DNA of 49,708 nucleotides from Pseudomonas capeferrum (GTDB lineage Bacteria > Pseudomonadota > Gammaproteobacteria > Pseudomonadales > Pseudomonadaceae), in contig NZ_JAAMQM010000034.1 in the NCBI RefSeq assembly GCF_013523055.1, forward strand, positions 1 through 49,708, given 5' to 3'. This document shows, one piece after another, positions 1-8,950 of this stretch (position 1 is the first letter of the stretch; the number at the start of each line of letters is the position of its first letter). A model generated the notes under the pieces. The model did not search any database. It was not told the DNA's origin and saw nothing but the letters and a program-made list of their open reading frames with translations. The translations under genes were made by a program, and so were the position numbers.

Positions 1-884
1 CTGACTGACACTAGCAACAGACCCCTACCTTCCTAATAACACAAGTTGAGCGCTGATTCAGGAACTGCACACTTCTTGTGGGAGCGGGCTTGCCCGCGAA
101 GGGGTGCAAAGCAGCCCCAATTGCAGATTGCGGGGCTTAACTGACTGACACTAGCAACAAACCCCTACCTTCCTAATAACTCAAGTTGAGCACTGAATTC
201 AGGAACTGCACACTTCTTGTGGGAGCGGGCTTGCCCGCGAAGGAGTGCAAAGCAGCCCCCAATTGCAGATTGCGGGGCTTAACTGACTGACACTAGCAAC
301 AGCCCCCTACCTTCCTAATAACACAAGTTGAGCGCTGAGTTCAGGAACTGCGCACTTCTTGTGGGAGCGGGCTTGCCCGCGAAGGGGTGCAAAGCAGCCC
401 CAATTGCAGATTGCGGGGCTTAAATGACTGACACTCGCAACAAACCCCTACCTTCCTAATAACTCAAGTTGAGCACTGAATTCAGGAACTGCACACTTCT
501 TGTGGGAGTGGGCTTGCCCGCGAAGGGGTGCAAAGCAGCCCCAATTGCAGATTGCGGGGCTTAACTGACTGACACTAGCAACAGACCCCTACCTTCCTAA
601 TAACACAAGTTGAGCGCTGATTCAGGAACTGCACACTTCTTGTGGGAGCGGGCTTGCCCGCGAAGGGGTGCAAAGCAGCCCCAATTGCAGACTGCGGGGC
701 TTAACTGTCTGGCATTAACAACAGCCCCCTACCTTCCTAATAACACAAGTTGAGCGCTGATTCAGGAACTGCACACTTCTTGTGGGAGCAGGCTTGCCCG
801 CGAAGAGGTGCGAAACAGCCCCAATTGCAGATTATGGGGCTTAACTGACTGACATTAGCAACAAACCCCTACCTTCCTAATAAA
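1..884. repeat. Tandem array of ~140-bp REP-containing units (6 full + 1 partial)
   Basis: Units begin at 1, 141, 283, 424, 565, 705 and 845 (period 140-142 bp); the last is cut off at about 884. Each unit opens with CTGACTGACACTAGCAACA or a close variant. It carries a REP palindrome (GGGAGCGGGCTTGCCCGCG) and then a second GC-rich inverted repeat, AGCCCC...GGGGCT. Two sequence types are visible: A (CACAAGTTGAGCGCTGA) and B (CTCAAGTTGAGCACTGAATTC), in the order A-B-A-B-A-A-B(partial), which suggests growth by duplication of an A+B dimer. No coding sequence is seen. The left end is cut by the window. Confidence 0.93.
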
Positions 885-1294
885 AGGAGGGTCCTGGCGT
901 CTGGCTCACCACCGAAAAACCGCACCAGTGCAAACTGGAACAGGGGGGCAGACTCGTCCACCGCCGCAAAGAGTGTCAAGCAAGAGCGCAGCTTCAGATC
1001 GTCCGGGTGCCCCAGGATCTGCAGAGCGCTCTTGTCCGCATGCTGGACCAGTGCATTGACACATGCAGCCAAGCGCGGCCCGAGCACCTCGTGCTCAAGG
1101 TAGGCACGCGCTTCATCCAATCCCGACAGCCCGTAGCGCTCGGCCATTTCGCTATGACCGAGGCCGCGCAGTTGCGGAAAGATGAACCACATCCAGTGAC
1201 GCGTCTTGCGCCCCGCGAGGAGCTCTTCCATCACCTGGGGGTAGATCGCCTGCTGGGCATCCAGAAAGCGGGAAAGATCATGGCTGGAGGACAT
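869..1294 (-). CDS. DUF1810 family protein
   Basis: A 141-aa protein that I recognise as DUF1810: an N-terminal DLSRFLDAQ, then HWMWFIFPQLRGLG and a C-terminal LKLRSCLTLF segment. The biochemical function of the family is not established. The start has a GGAG Shine-Dalgarno about 8 nt upstream. The length is normal for the family. Oddity: the last four codons (L-L-G-R) and the TAG stop lie inside the terminal copy of the 140-bp repeat array, so the repeat forms the 3' end of the gene. Transcription leaving this gene runs straight into the REP hairpins, which probably stabilise or end the mRNA. Confidence 0.85.
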   Translation of the reverse strand: MSSSHDLSRFLDAQQAIYPQVMEELLAGRKTRHWMWFIFPQLRGLGHSEMAERYGLSGLDEARAYLEHEVLGPRLAACVNALVQHADKSALQILGHPDDLKLRSCLTLFAAVDESAPLFQFALVRFFGGEPDARTLLLLGR

Positions 1295-1517
1295 CGACTG
1301 CTCCGGTGGTGTGCTCGTTTCCGATAATGCGCTGCATGCTGCTCAGGATAGCCAAACTCGTGCCGATTGCCGATCACCGTCGTGCTCGCCTGGAGACCAT
1401 CGCCGCACCGCTACGTGAGGCGCAAGGTCCAAGCATCTGTAGAGGCCACGCATGGCCTCCCCTACGCCGATCTGTTAGGGTGCCCGCCGATGAACGCGAC
1501 ACAGACGAGGACACCGA

Positions 1518-1946
1518 GTGAGCGCCGAAGAACCCCTGATCGCCGACCTGTTCGAGGTCGACAAACGCCTGACACTCAAGCCAGTCGTGGATTTCAACAA
1601 CTACCTGCGCAGCGCCTTCGGTGACGGTCCCTGCCGGTGCATCCGCTGCCTCGAGGGCGGCGGTGACGAGAGCACCTACAGTCATCGCCACACCTTCATG
1701 CTCGAGGGGAAGCCGTTCAATCGCCGCTTCGCCGGCACCGCTGGCAGCGATGTGCTGCTGGCGTTGAAAAAAGCCTGGTTGTCCTACACCAAGACCGATT
1801 TGCCACTGGTCGGCAATCTGGACATGACCCTGCTCAAAAGCTTCACCGATATGGCCGTGCATCCACGCCTGCTCGCTCTGCTACCGGCCAGCGGCCTGGT
1901 CCGCGAGGTCGAAGGTGCCTGGCAGCTGCAGATGCCGGTCGACTGA
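1518..1946 (+). CDS. Conserved hypothetical protein with a CxCxxC motif
   Basis: A 142-aa protein starting at GTG, with a GAGG Shine-Dalgarno seven bases upstream; the ATG at 1490 is in another frame. I do not recognise a characterised family. It is soluble-looking, with no signal peptide or membrane segment. It has three closely spaced cysteines (C39, C41, C44; CRCIRC) followed by a GGGDESTYSHRH stretch, which could bind a metal. It lies 86 bp upstream of fusB on the same strand, with two small hairpins in the gap, so co-transcription is uncertain. Codon use matches its neighbours. Confidence 0.6.
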   Translation: MSAEEPLIADLFEVDKRLTLKPVVDFNNYLRSAFGDGPCRCIRCLEGGGDESTYSHRHTFMLEGKPFNRRFAGTAGSDVLLALKKAWLSYTKTDLPLVGNLDMTLLKSFTDMAVHPRLLALLPASGLVREVEGAWQLQMPVD

Positions 1947-2032
1947 GCCTGCATCGCAGGCAGCATGGGGACAGTGCAGGATCCTGGCGGTCTGCTAACT
2001 TGGGGAGACCGCTCACCCGCAGGTGACTGATC

Positions 2033-4135
2033 ATGGCCCGCACGACCCCTATCGAGCTGTACCGCAACATCGGCATCGTCGCCCATGTCGATGCAGGCAA
2101 GACCACCACCACCGAACGCATCCTGTTCTACACCGGCGTCAACCACAAGATGGGTGAAGTGCATGACGGCGCCGCGACCATGGACTGGATGGCCCAGGAA
2201 CAGGAACGTGGCATCACCATCACCTCGGCGGCGACCACGGCGTTCTGGCAGGGCTCGGCCAAGCAGTTCCCCGACAAATACCGTTTCAATATCATCGACA
2301 CGCCTGGTCACGTCGACTTCACCATCGAAGTGGAACGCTCCCTGCGTGTGCTCGATGGCGCCGTCGTGGTGTTCAGCGGCGCCGACGGGGTCGAGCCACA
2401 GTCCGAGACGGTGTGGCGCCAGGCCAACAAATACAAGGTCCCGCGGCTCGCCTACATCAACAAGATGGACCGCCAGGGCGCCGACTTTCTGCGCGTGGTC
2501 AAACAGATCGACCAGCGCCTGGGCCACCACCCCGTGCCCATTCAACTGGCCATCGGCGCCGAAGAGGACTTTATCGGGCAGATCGATCTGGTGAAGATGA
2601 AGGCCATCTACTGGAACGATGCCGACCAAGGCACCAGCTATCGGGAAGAACCCATTCCAGCGGAGCTGCGGGCACTGGCCGAGGAATGGCGGGCGTACAT
2701 GGTCGAGGCAGCAGCGGACGCCAACGATGAACTGACGGAGCTCTATCTGGACGGTCAGGAGCTGAGCCTGGAGCAGATCAAGGCGGGGTTGCGCCAGCTT
2801 ACACTGGCCAACCGGATCGTCCCGACGATTCTCGGTTCGTCCTTCAAGAACAAAGGCGTGCCCTTGATGCTCGACGCCGTGATCGATTACCTGCCGGCAC
2901 CGTCCGAGGTCGCGGCCATCAACGGCACCGATCCCGATGACGACGAAAAGCACCTGGAGCGCCACGCCGACGACAGCGAACCTTTCTCCGCACTGGCGTT
3001 CAAGATCGCCACCGACCCCTTCGTCGGCACCTTGACCTTTGCCAGGGTGTATTCCGGCATCCTCAGCTCCGGCGATGCCGTGCTCAATTCGGTCAAAGGC
3101 AAGAAGGAACGCGTCGGACGAATGGTGCAGATGCACGCCAACCAGCGCGCCGAGATCAAGAGCGTCTGCGCCGGTGACATTGCCGCATTGATCGGTATGA
3201 AGGATGTGACGACAGGCGATACCCTGTGCGACCTGAACAGACCCATCATCCTCGAGCGCATGGATTTTCCCGATCCGGTGATCTCGGTAGCGGTGGAACC
3301 CAAGACCAAGGTCGACCAGGAGAAAATGGGTATTGCGCTAGGCAAACTGGCGCAGGAAGACCCCTCCTTCCGGGTCCGGACAGACGAGGAAACGGCGCAG
3401 ACCATCATCTCCGGCATGGGCGAACTGCACCTGGACATCATCGTCGATCGCATGCGCCGCGAATTCGGCGTCGATGCCAATATCGGCAAGCCCCAGGTGG
3501 CCTATCGCGAGAAGATCCGCAACACCTGCGAGATCGAGGGCAAGTTCGTTCGCCAATCAGGCGGCCGTGGCCAGTATGGCCACTGCTGGATCCGCTTCGC
3601 TCCGGGCGAAGGGGAAAAGGAGGGGCTGGAGTTCGTCAACGAGGTGGTGGGCGGCGTGGTACCGCGCGAGTACATCCCCGCCATCCAGAAAGGTATCGAG
3701 GAGCAGATGCGCAGCGGGGTGCTCGCCGGCTATCCGTTGATCGGCCTCAAGGCCACGGTGTTCGATGGCTCCTATCACGATGTCGACTCCAACGAGATGG
3801 CTTTCAAGGTCGCCGCGTCCATGGCTACCAAGCAATTGGCGCAAAAAGGTGGCGCGGTGCTGCTCGAGCCGATGATGAAAGTCGAGGTCGTGACGCCCGA
3901 GGAATACCTGGGTGACATCATGGGCGACCTGAGCCGACGCCGCGGAATGATCCAGGGCTCGGAGGACACAGTGGCGGGCAAGGTCATTCGTGCCGAAGTG
4001 CCCTTGGGCGAAATGTTCGGCTATTCCACCGACATGCGTTCAATGACCCAGGGACGCGCCAGCTATTCGATGGAATTCGTCCATTACGCGGAGGCACCGG
4101 CGAACATCGTGCAGACGATCGTGAAGAAGGCCTGA
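2033..4135 (+). CDS. fusB: Elongation factor G paralogue (EF-G2)
   Basis: A full-length 700-aa translational GTPase. The G1 loop is AHVDAGKTTTT (residues 17-27), switch II DTPGH is at 89-93 and NKMD at 143-146; domains II-V follow, with GGRGQYGH and YSTDMRSMTQGRASY near the C-terminus. EF-G moves tRNA-mRNA through the ribosome during elongation and splits ribosomes with RRF. The gene is not in an rpsL-rpsG-tuf setting, so it is the stand-alone second copy that Pseudomonas genomes call fusB or fusA2. The Shine-Dalgarno is CAGGTGA. It converges on the SulP gene, with a REP pair between them. Specialised roles of the paralogue cannot be read from sequence. Confidence 0.93.
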   Translation: MARTTPIELYRNIGIVAHVDAGKTTTTERILFYTGVNHKMGEVHDGAATMDWMAQEQERGITITSAATTAFWQGSAKQFPDKYRFNIIDTPGHVDFTIEVERSLRVLDGAVVVFSGADGVEPQSETVWRQANKYKVPRLAYINKMDRQGADFLRVVKQIDQRLGHHPVPIQLAIGAEEDFIGQIDLVKMKAIYWNDADQGTSYREEPIPAELRALAEEWRAYMVEAAADANDELTELYLDGQELSLEQIKAGLRQLTLANRIVPTILGSSFKNKGVPLMLDAVIDYLPAPSEVAAINGTDPDDDEKHLERHADDSEPFSALAFKIATDPFVGTLTFARVYSGILSSGDAVLNSVKGKKERVGRMVQMHANQRAEIKSVCAGDIAALIGMKDVTTGDTLCDLNRPIILERMDFPDPVISVAVEPKTKVDQEKMGIALGKLAQEDPSFRVRTDEETAQTIISGMGELHLDIIVDRMRREFGVDANIGKPQVAYREKIRNTCEIEGKFVRQSGGRGQYGHCWIRFAPGEGEKEGLEFVNEVVGGVVPREYIPAIQKGIEEQMRSGVLAGYPLIGLKATVFDGSYHDVDSNEMAFKVAASMATKQLAQKGGAVLLEPMMKVEVVTPEEYLGDIMGDLSRRRGMIQGSEDTVAGKVIRAEVPLGEMFGYSTDMRSMTQGRASYSMEFVHYAEAPANIVQTIVKKA

Positions 4136-4183
4136 AGGCGGAAAGCCCCTTTGCAACTCCCTCAGGATTTCCTTGAAGCCTAT

Positions 4184-4268
4184 GGCCTCGTCACGGGACA
4201 AGCCCGCTCGCCACCGGGGGAGCGGGCCGCAGAACTAGTGGCGAGCGGGCTTGTCCCGCGATGAGGCC
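4184..4268. repeat. Inverted pair of REP palindromes (BIME)
   Basis: GGCCTCGTCACGGGACAAGC opens the left element, which continues to about 4216. An inverted copy, GTGGCGAGCGGGCTTGTCCC and onward, spans about 4238-4268. The core is the same REP type as in the array at 36.2-36.7 kb. The pair sits between the convergent 3' ends of fusB and the SulP gene, a usual location for REP pairs, where it can act as a bidirectional mRNA 3'-end barrier. Confidence 0.85.
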
Positions 4269-4301
4269 TCCACAGGCACTGAACCTTTTCCGGCAAGAAA
4301 C

Positions 4302-5744
4302 TTAGCCATGCTCCCCCGCCCGCTTGAGCAGTTTCTTGCAGCGCTCGGACAGGTGTACCACGCGCAGATGCTTGCCCGCCTTGGCATAGCGCTCGCGCAG
4401 GGTCTTCAGCGCCGCGATGGCGGAATAATCGACGAAGCTCAGGTGCCGGCAATCGAGGGTTACCTTCACCGGATCATTGGCCGGGTCGAATTGGTTCAGA
4501 AACGGCGCCGTCGAGGCGAAGAACAAGGTCCCATGCACCTGGTAGACCTTGCTGCCGTCATTCTCCGCATGACTGTCGGCATACAGCTCGCGAGCATGCT
4601 GCCAAGCGAAGTTGATCGCGGCGATGACAATGCCGAACATTACCGCCGTCGCAAGGTCGGTGAAGACCGTGACTACGGTCACCGCAACGATCGCCAGCAT
4701 GTCGCTGGCTGGGACCTTGTGCAGCACCCGCAGCGAAGCCCAGGCGAAGGTCTGCTGCGCCACCACGAACATCACGCCCACGAGCGCTGCCAGCGGGATC
4801 TGCTCGATCAACGGTGAGAGGAACAGCACGAACAACAGGATCATCACACCGGCGACGACACCGGAGAGCCGGCCGCGCCCACCGGAGCTCAGGTTGATCA
4901 CGGTCTGCCCGATCATCGCGCACCCTCCCATGCCGCCGCACAGGCCCGACACCATGTTGGCCGCGCCAAGGGCCACGCATTCGCGGTCCGGATAGCCACG
5001 GCTCTCGGTGATCTCATCGGTGAGATTGAGGGTCAGCAGGGTTTCCAGCAGACCCACCATGGCCATCAGGAACGCGTAGGGCGCGACGATGCGCAGGGTT
5101 TCCAGGTTCCACGGAACATCCGGCCAGGCCAATTGCGGAAGGCCACCGGCGATGTGGGCCATGTCGCCCAGCGTGCGTGTCGGCAGGTCCAGCAGGTAGA
5201 CCAGCAGGCCGACGCCGAGGATGGCGATCAATGCCGGAGGAATGGCCCGGGTCAAGCGAGGCAGAACGTAGACCACCAGCATGGTAAGCGCCACCAGGCC
5301 GATCATCAGGTACAAGGCCGAACCCTCGAGCCAGGCCTCGCCTTCGCGCAAGTGCTCGAGCTGGGCCAGCGCGATGACGATGGCCAGACCGTTGACGAAG
5401 CCGAGCATGACCGAATAAGGCACCAGCCGCACCAGCTTGCCCAGACGCAGGACGCCGAACAGGATCATCACCAGGCCGCCCAGCAGCACGGTTGCGAGCA
5501 GGTACTGAGCGCCGTGCTGCACGACCAAGGCGATGATCACCACCGCCATGGAGCCCGCGGCACCGGAGATCATTCCAGGACGCCCGCCGAACAGCGCGGT
5601 CAGGGTACAGATGATGAAGGCACCGTACAGGCCCATCAACGGATTCAAGTGTGCGACCAGGGCGAAGGCGATGCACTCCGGCACCAAGGCGAAGGAGGTG
5701 GTGAGGCCGGCGAGCATGTCGGCACGGAGGCGGGCTGGTTTCAT
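4302..5744 (-). CDS. SulP-family inorganic anion transporter with STAS domain
   Basis: A 480-aa inner-membrane protein of the SulP/SLC26 family. The start at MKPARLRADMLAGL was chosen because it has an AGGA Shine-Dalgarno and because an upstream in-frame start would overlap the next gene. About 10-12 hydrophobic segments are visible, including the conserved PECIAFALVAHLNPLMGLYGA near the start. A cytoplasmic STAS domain forms the last ~100 residues (VTLDCRHLSFVDYSAIAALKTL). SulP proteins carry sulfate, bicarbonate or other anions, sometimes with Na+ or H+; the substrate here cannot be decided. No carbonic anhydrase is adjacent. It converges with fusB. Confidence 0.88.
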   Translation of the reverse strand: MKPARLRADMLAGLTTSFALVPECIAFALVAHLNPLMGLYGAFIICTLTALFGGRPGMISGAAGSMAVVIIALVVQHGAQYLLATVLLGGLVMILFGVLRLGKLVRLVPYSVMLGFVNGLAIVIALAQLEHLREGEAWLEGSALYLMIGLVALTMLVVYVLPRLTRAIPPALIAILGVGLLVYLLDLPTRTLGDMAHIAGGLPQLAWPDVPWNLETLRIVAPYAFLMAMVGLLETLLTLNLTDEITESRGYPDRECVALGAANMVSGLCGGMGGCAMIGQTVINLSSGGRGRLSGVVAGVMILLFVLFLSPLIEQIPLAALVGVMFVVAQQTFAWASLRVLHKVPASDMLAIVAVTVVTVFTDLATAVMFGIVIAAINFAWQHARELYADSHAENDGSKVYQVHGTLFFASTAPFLNQFDPANDPVKVTLDCRHLSFVDYSAIAALKTLRERYAKAGKHLRVVHLSERCKKLLKRAGEHG

Positions 5745-5835
5745 GCGAATCCTGTAGGCATTCCGGTACTCAAGAGGCCGGGGTAGACAAAAGAGCGGGG
5801 ATGTTACGGAATTTGTCTGGGAGCGACCAGCCTGC

Positions 5836-7557
5836 TCAACGCACGCGTTCGCGGCTCTGCACCGCCAGATCGAGCGCACGCTGCATGTCCAGACGCGCCG
5901 AGCGTCCAAGATCAGGATGGTGCAACCGGCCCTTGCGCTCGGACGGGAGGATCGGCGCGGTAAGATCTTCGGCGTCCATGGCCTCGAAGTCCTGCTCCGC
6001 CCCCAGCGTCATGGCACTGCGCCGCAGCAACATGCGTACTTGCTCGGGGGTCAGGGCGGGGTTGATCGCCAGCATCGTTGCCACTGTGGCCGCCACCAAT
6101 GGCGTCGCGTAGGAAGTGCCGCAGTGCGGCTTCGTGTCGCTGGCCGCCTGGATGCACGCGGCCGCGCTGATGTCGACACGCATGTCGATGTTCGAACTTT
6201 CGCGCTTGATCACATGGGCCGGGTCTTCGACCGGCACGGAGGGTTCGCTGCGCTGATGCCCACCGACCACCAGCAGTTGCTCGGTAATGAAGGATGATGG
6301 CAGGCGATACTCATCAGTCCCGGACCAGGAGGCGCCGTTGCCCGCCGAATTGACCACGATGACATCCGGGTGCTCCTTGCGCAGCCAGAGGAAGAACTCT
6401 TCGAGCAGCTCTTCGTAACCACTCATGGCCAACCCCGAACGCACCAGCGAGTCGACCTCCTCGCCCTGGATATCGCGAGCCCCCACTCGGTGGATGCCCC
6501 AGCTCCAGTTCAGCACCCTTGCGCCGTCTTCCACCAGATTGACGGAGGCAGCGATGTTGGCCGTGATGCCGGCGTCGCTGTTGCGTTCGACGATCACGTC
6601 GAAACCGGGGCTCGACGAGCCCAGCCCGCTGAGAAAGCCACTTTTTACCCCCTCTCCCTTGGCCGCGAAGATACCCGCTACATGGCTGCCGTGACTTTGC
6701 GCGCGGTCGCCGTCACGTGCATACAGGCAGGTCTGCCCAGGTCCGCAAGGTCCTCGGTAGGCCGCGAATGCCGGGGCATCGAAGTCCACTTCGCGCTCAA
6801 TGACGCCGATACGCACCGGCACGAGAGGAATGGACGAGGCTGGAATGCGTCGCTGAAAGTAATACAGGGCGTCCAGGAATCGGTTGGCGGCCCACTCATC
6901 CGCCTGGCTGATGGCTTGCTCGGGCGGAGCGCCACCCTCCTCGCCCTTCTCCGGCGCCGATTCCTCGGTGATCACCGCGTCCACGCTGATCTCACTGCTC
7001 ATGCGCAGGATCATGGCATCGCGGTGGTCCAGATCCCGGACAGGCAAGCGCAACTGATAGACGTTCAGCGGCGCGATGGCACCCACGACCTTGGCGCCGA
7101 ACGTGTCCGCGATGCGCCGGGCTTCCTTCAGCCCGTCATACTTCTCTTCGATAAGCAGGCTTACCAGGTCCACATAGGTGGTCAAACCATCCATGTTCTT
7201 GGCCACTTCCCCGGGGCCCGCCGCCACGACTTGGCTACGCCGCTGAGTCAGCCAGACCGGGTTGCTGCGCTGACCGCCGGACTCGAGCCAGAGCGCCGCG
7301 CTGGGGCGAGCCCCCTGATCCAGTCGCAGCTCCAGCGAATCGTCGTGGCGCTTTACCGCATCGGCGGTCAGGGCGCGATCGCCCAGCCATACGGTCACAG
7401 GTTCCTCTCCCAGGCCCGCGGCGCGCAGACACCAGCGTTGCGCGCCCTCGCCAAGCAAGTTGTCACACCGTTGCAATTGCTTGATGCGCAGGTTGTCGTC
7501 GGCTGCCAGCGACGTATCCAACAGCAGGCAGGCGAGCAAGCCCAGATAGCGTTTCAT
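5836..7557 (-). CDS. Secreted S8 (subtilisin-like) serine peptidase family protein
   Basis: A 573-aa protein whose start at MKRYLGLLACLLLDTSLA gives a classical signal peptide, so export is expected. The peptidase-S8 fold occupies roughly residues 245-515: the His motif HGSHVAG (H289), the oxyanion Asn in NSAGNGA (N407) and the nucleophile motif GTSYATP (S482). Where the catalytic Asp normally sits (xxVIDtG), the sequence reads GVIEREVD, with Glu254 in the Asp position. Residues 20-240 form a family-specific N-terminal region that may be a propeptide or partner-binding domain. It is transcribed divergently from the secretin-domain gene, 176 bp away. Activity is uncertain because of the Asp-to-Glu change. 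Confidence 0.8.
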   Translation of the reverse strand: MKRYLGLLACLLLDTSLAADDNLRIKQLQRCDNLLGEGAQRWCLRAAGLGEEPVTVWLGDRALTADAVKRHDDSLELRLDQGARPSAALWLESGGQRSNPVWLTQRRSQVVAAGPGEVAKNMDGLTTYVDLVSLLIEEKYDGLKEARRIADTFGAKVVGAIAPLNVYQLRLPVRDLDHRDAMILRMSSEISVDAVITEESAPEKGEEGGAPPEQAISQADEWAANRFLDALYYFQRRIPASSIPLVPVRIGVIEREVDFDAPAFAAYRGPCGPGQTCLYARDGDRAQSHGSHVAGIFAAKGEGVKSGFLSGLGSSSPGFDVIVERNSDAGITANIAASVNLVEDGARVLNWSWGIHRVGARDIQGEEVDSLVRSGLAMSGYEELLEEFFLWLRKEHPDVIVVNSAGNGASWSGTDEYRLPSSFITEQLLVVGGHQRSEPSVPVEDPAHVIKRESSNIDMRVDISAAACIQAASDTKPHCGTSYATPLVAATVATMLAINPALTPEQVRMLLRRSAMTLGAEQDFEAMDAEDLTAPILPSERKGRLHHPDLGRSARLDMQRALDLAVQSRERVR

Positions 7558-7733
7558 CCCGATCCGGCACTCCAAGGTAATCGATGCCATTCCGACTGCT
7601 CGGCAAAAACAAAGGTTCAGGGCACTGCTCGCTGTGTATGGTCCAGGCTTGCAGGTTTCGAGCAGGCGTTTTGCAGCTTGCGGTCACCTGCGCGAAGCTT
7701 GAAGCTGAGCGCTCAATCGTGGAGATCAAGCCC

Positions 7734-8468
7734 ATGCCGCTACGCCCATTGCTTGCCTGCCTGCTGCTGACGGTCAGCCTCGCTGTTCAGGCAGCCACCG
7801 AAGTGCTGCAACTGGAACACCGAACTGGCGCCGAACTGCTTCCTACTGTCCAGTCCTTCCTGGGCAGGGACGGCACCGTCAGTACCTTTGAAAACAAGCT
7901 GATCGTCAACGCCAGCCAGGCGCGTATCGCCGAACTGCGCGGTTTGCTGCAACAACTGGACACAGCGCCAAGGCGATTGTTGATCAGCGTCGACAGCGAC
8001 GACCGCAACTTTCAGGATACGCGCGGCGGCGCGCGAATCATCCGTCAGGGTACGAGCAATCGCTCGGGCGGCCTGCAGCAGATACAGGCCAGCGAGGGCA
8101 AGCCTGCACTGATCCAGGTAGGCCGTAGCGTGCCGTTCAACACGACGAGCAGCGACGGCTACGGTGGCGTGATAGCCGAAGTCGAGTACCGCAACGTGAC
8201 CCAGGGCTTCTACGTCACCCCGAGCCTGAACGGCGATTCGGTCCGCCTGGAAATCAGCACCAATAATGACCGGATGAGCCAGGAACGCGACGATGTAGTG
8301 AACGTGCAAAGCACCGACACCACCCTTACCGGCAAGCTCGGCGAGTGGATGGTACTGGCCGGTGCCAACCAGCAAAGTCAGGCCGACCGTCAGCCGACAA
8401 GCCTCCACTACAGCACCGAGCGCGGTGAAAACATGACAGTGCGGGTAAAAGTCGATGTTCTGGACTGA
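7734..8468 (+). CDS. Exported secretin-domain (NolW-like) protein without pore length
   Basis: A 244-aa protein. The start at MPLRPLLACLLLTVSLAVQA was chosen because it gives a signal peptide and has a GGAG Shine-Dalgarno; the longer reading frame from 7584 lacks these. An N-terminal secretin N-type module is visible (LEHRTGAELLPTVQSF...KLIVNASQARIAELRGLLQQLD), then GKPALIQVGRSVPF, which resembles the start of the secretin beta domain. The full pore-forming domain (~200 further residues) is missing, so it is unlikely to form a type II/III secretin alone. No other secretion genes are nearby. It is divergent from the subtilase-like gene. Confidence 0.72.
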   Translation: MPLRPLLACLLLTVSLAVQAATEVLQLEHRTGAELLPTVQSFLGRDGTVSTFENKLIVNASQARIAELRGLLQQLDTAPRRLLISVDSDDRNFQDTRGGARIIRQGTSNRSGGLQQIQASEGKPALIQVGRSVPFNTTSSDGYGGVIAEVEYRNVTQGFYVTPSLNGDSVRLEISTNNDRMSQERDDVVNVQSTDTTLTGKLGEWMVLAGANQQSQADRQPTSLHYSTERGENMTVRVKVDVLD

Positions 8469-8535
8469 TCCCAGGCAATTCGGGGCCTCGACCAAAAGCC
8501 TTTGACCTGACTGATGAGTCGCATTAGACCAAATA

Positions 8536-8561
8536 TGTAGTGGAACAAAAAAAGCACTACA
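8536..8561. promoter_or_regulatory. Inverted repeat TGTAGTG-N12-CACTACA upstream of aceA (candidate RccR/HexR-type operator)
   Basis: A perfect 7-bp inverted repeat (8536-8542 and 8555-8561) lies immediately upstream of a TTGACA -35 hexamer. The half-site resembles sites I recall for RpiR-family regulators such as RccR, which control glyoxylate-shunt and pyruvate genes in Pseudomonas. The assignment to RccR is inference. Confidence 0.5.
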
Positions 8562-8567
8562 AAACAT

Positions 8568-8597
8568 TTGACAGAGTCTTTTTCGCAAGGGCATGAT
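8568..8597 (+). promoter_or_regulatory. Candidate sigma-70 promoter of aceA
   Basis: A perfect -35 TTGACA (8568-8573) and CATGAT (8592-8597, 5/6 to TATAAT) are separated by 18 bp. It would give a leader of about 345 nt before aceA. That leader contains several GC-rich hairpins, for example GGCCCT-GGCA-AGGGCC near 8621-8636 and GTCCC-GAG-GGGAC near 8728-8740, and no convincing ORF. Confidence 0.5.
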
Positions 8598-8950
8598 GGC
8601 CCCGCTCCCGCTAATCAGGGGCCCTGGCAAGGGCCTTCGAGGCGCGCTCCCTCTACCCCTGGAGGCGCTTCGTGTCTATACGGCCCACAAGGCGGTTTGA
8701 CGAGATTGTGACTGCAACGAAGAAGTTGTCCCGAGGGACGGAAGCGCATCGCCGCAGTTATCGGCAAACCGTGTCGAACCCCAGCAAGGCATCCACGAGC
8801 CAAGCCGGGGCGAGATCGCCGCCGACCTGCCCCTTCCCCTTCGAGCCTTCTCGTACGTCACCGTTTCGCCAGACAGGACAGCCGCCAGGCCTCCGATCTG
8901 CGTGTAGCCCTGTGTACTCACTCCAAGACTGATGCGACGAGGTTATTTCC

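Noticed and set aside
1..884. Possible CRISPR array
   Set aside because: Units are 140 bp and contiguous, with no unique spacers and no cas genes.
1784..3136. 450-codon open frame on the minus strand
   Set aside because: Antisense to fusB, in an H/D/G/V-rich composition typical of shadow frames of GC-rich genes; no family recognised.
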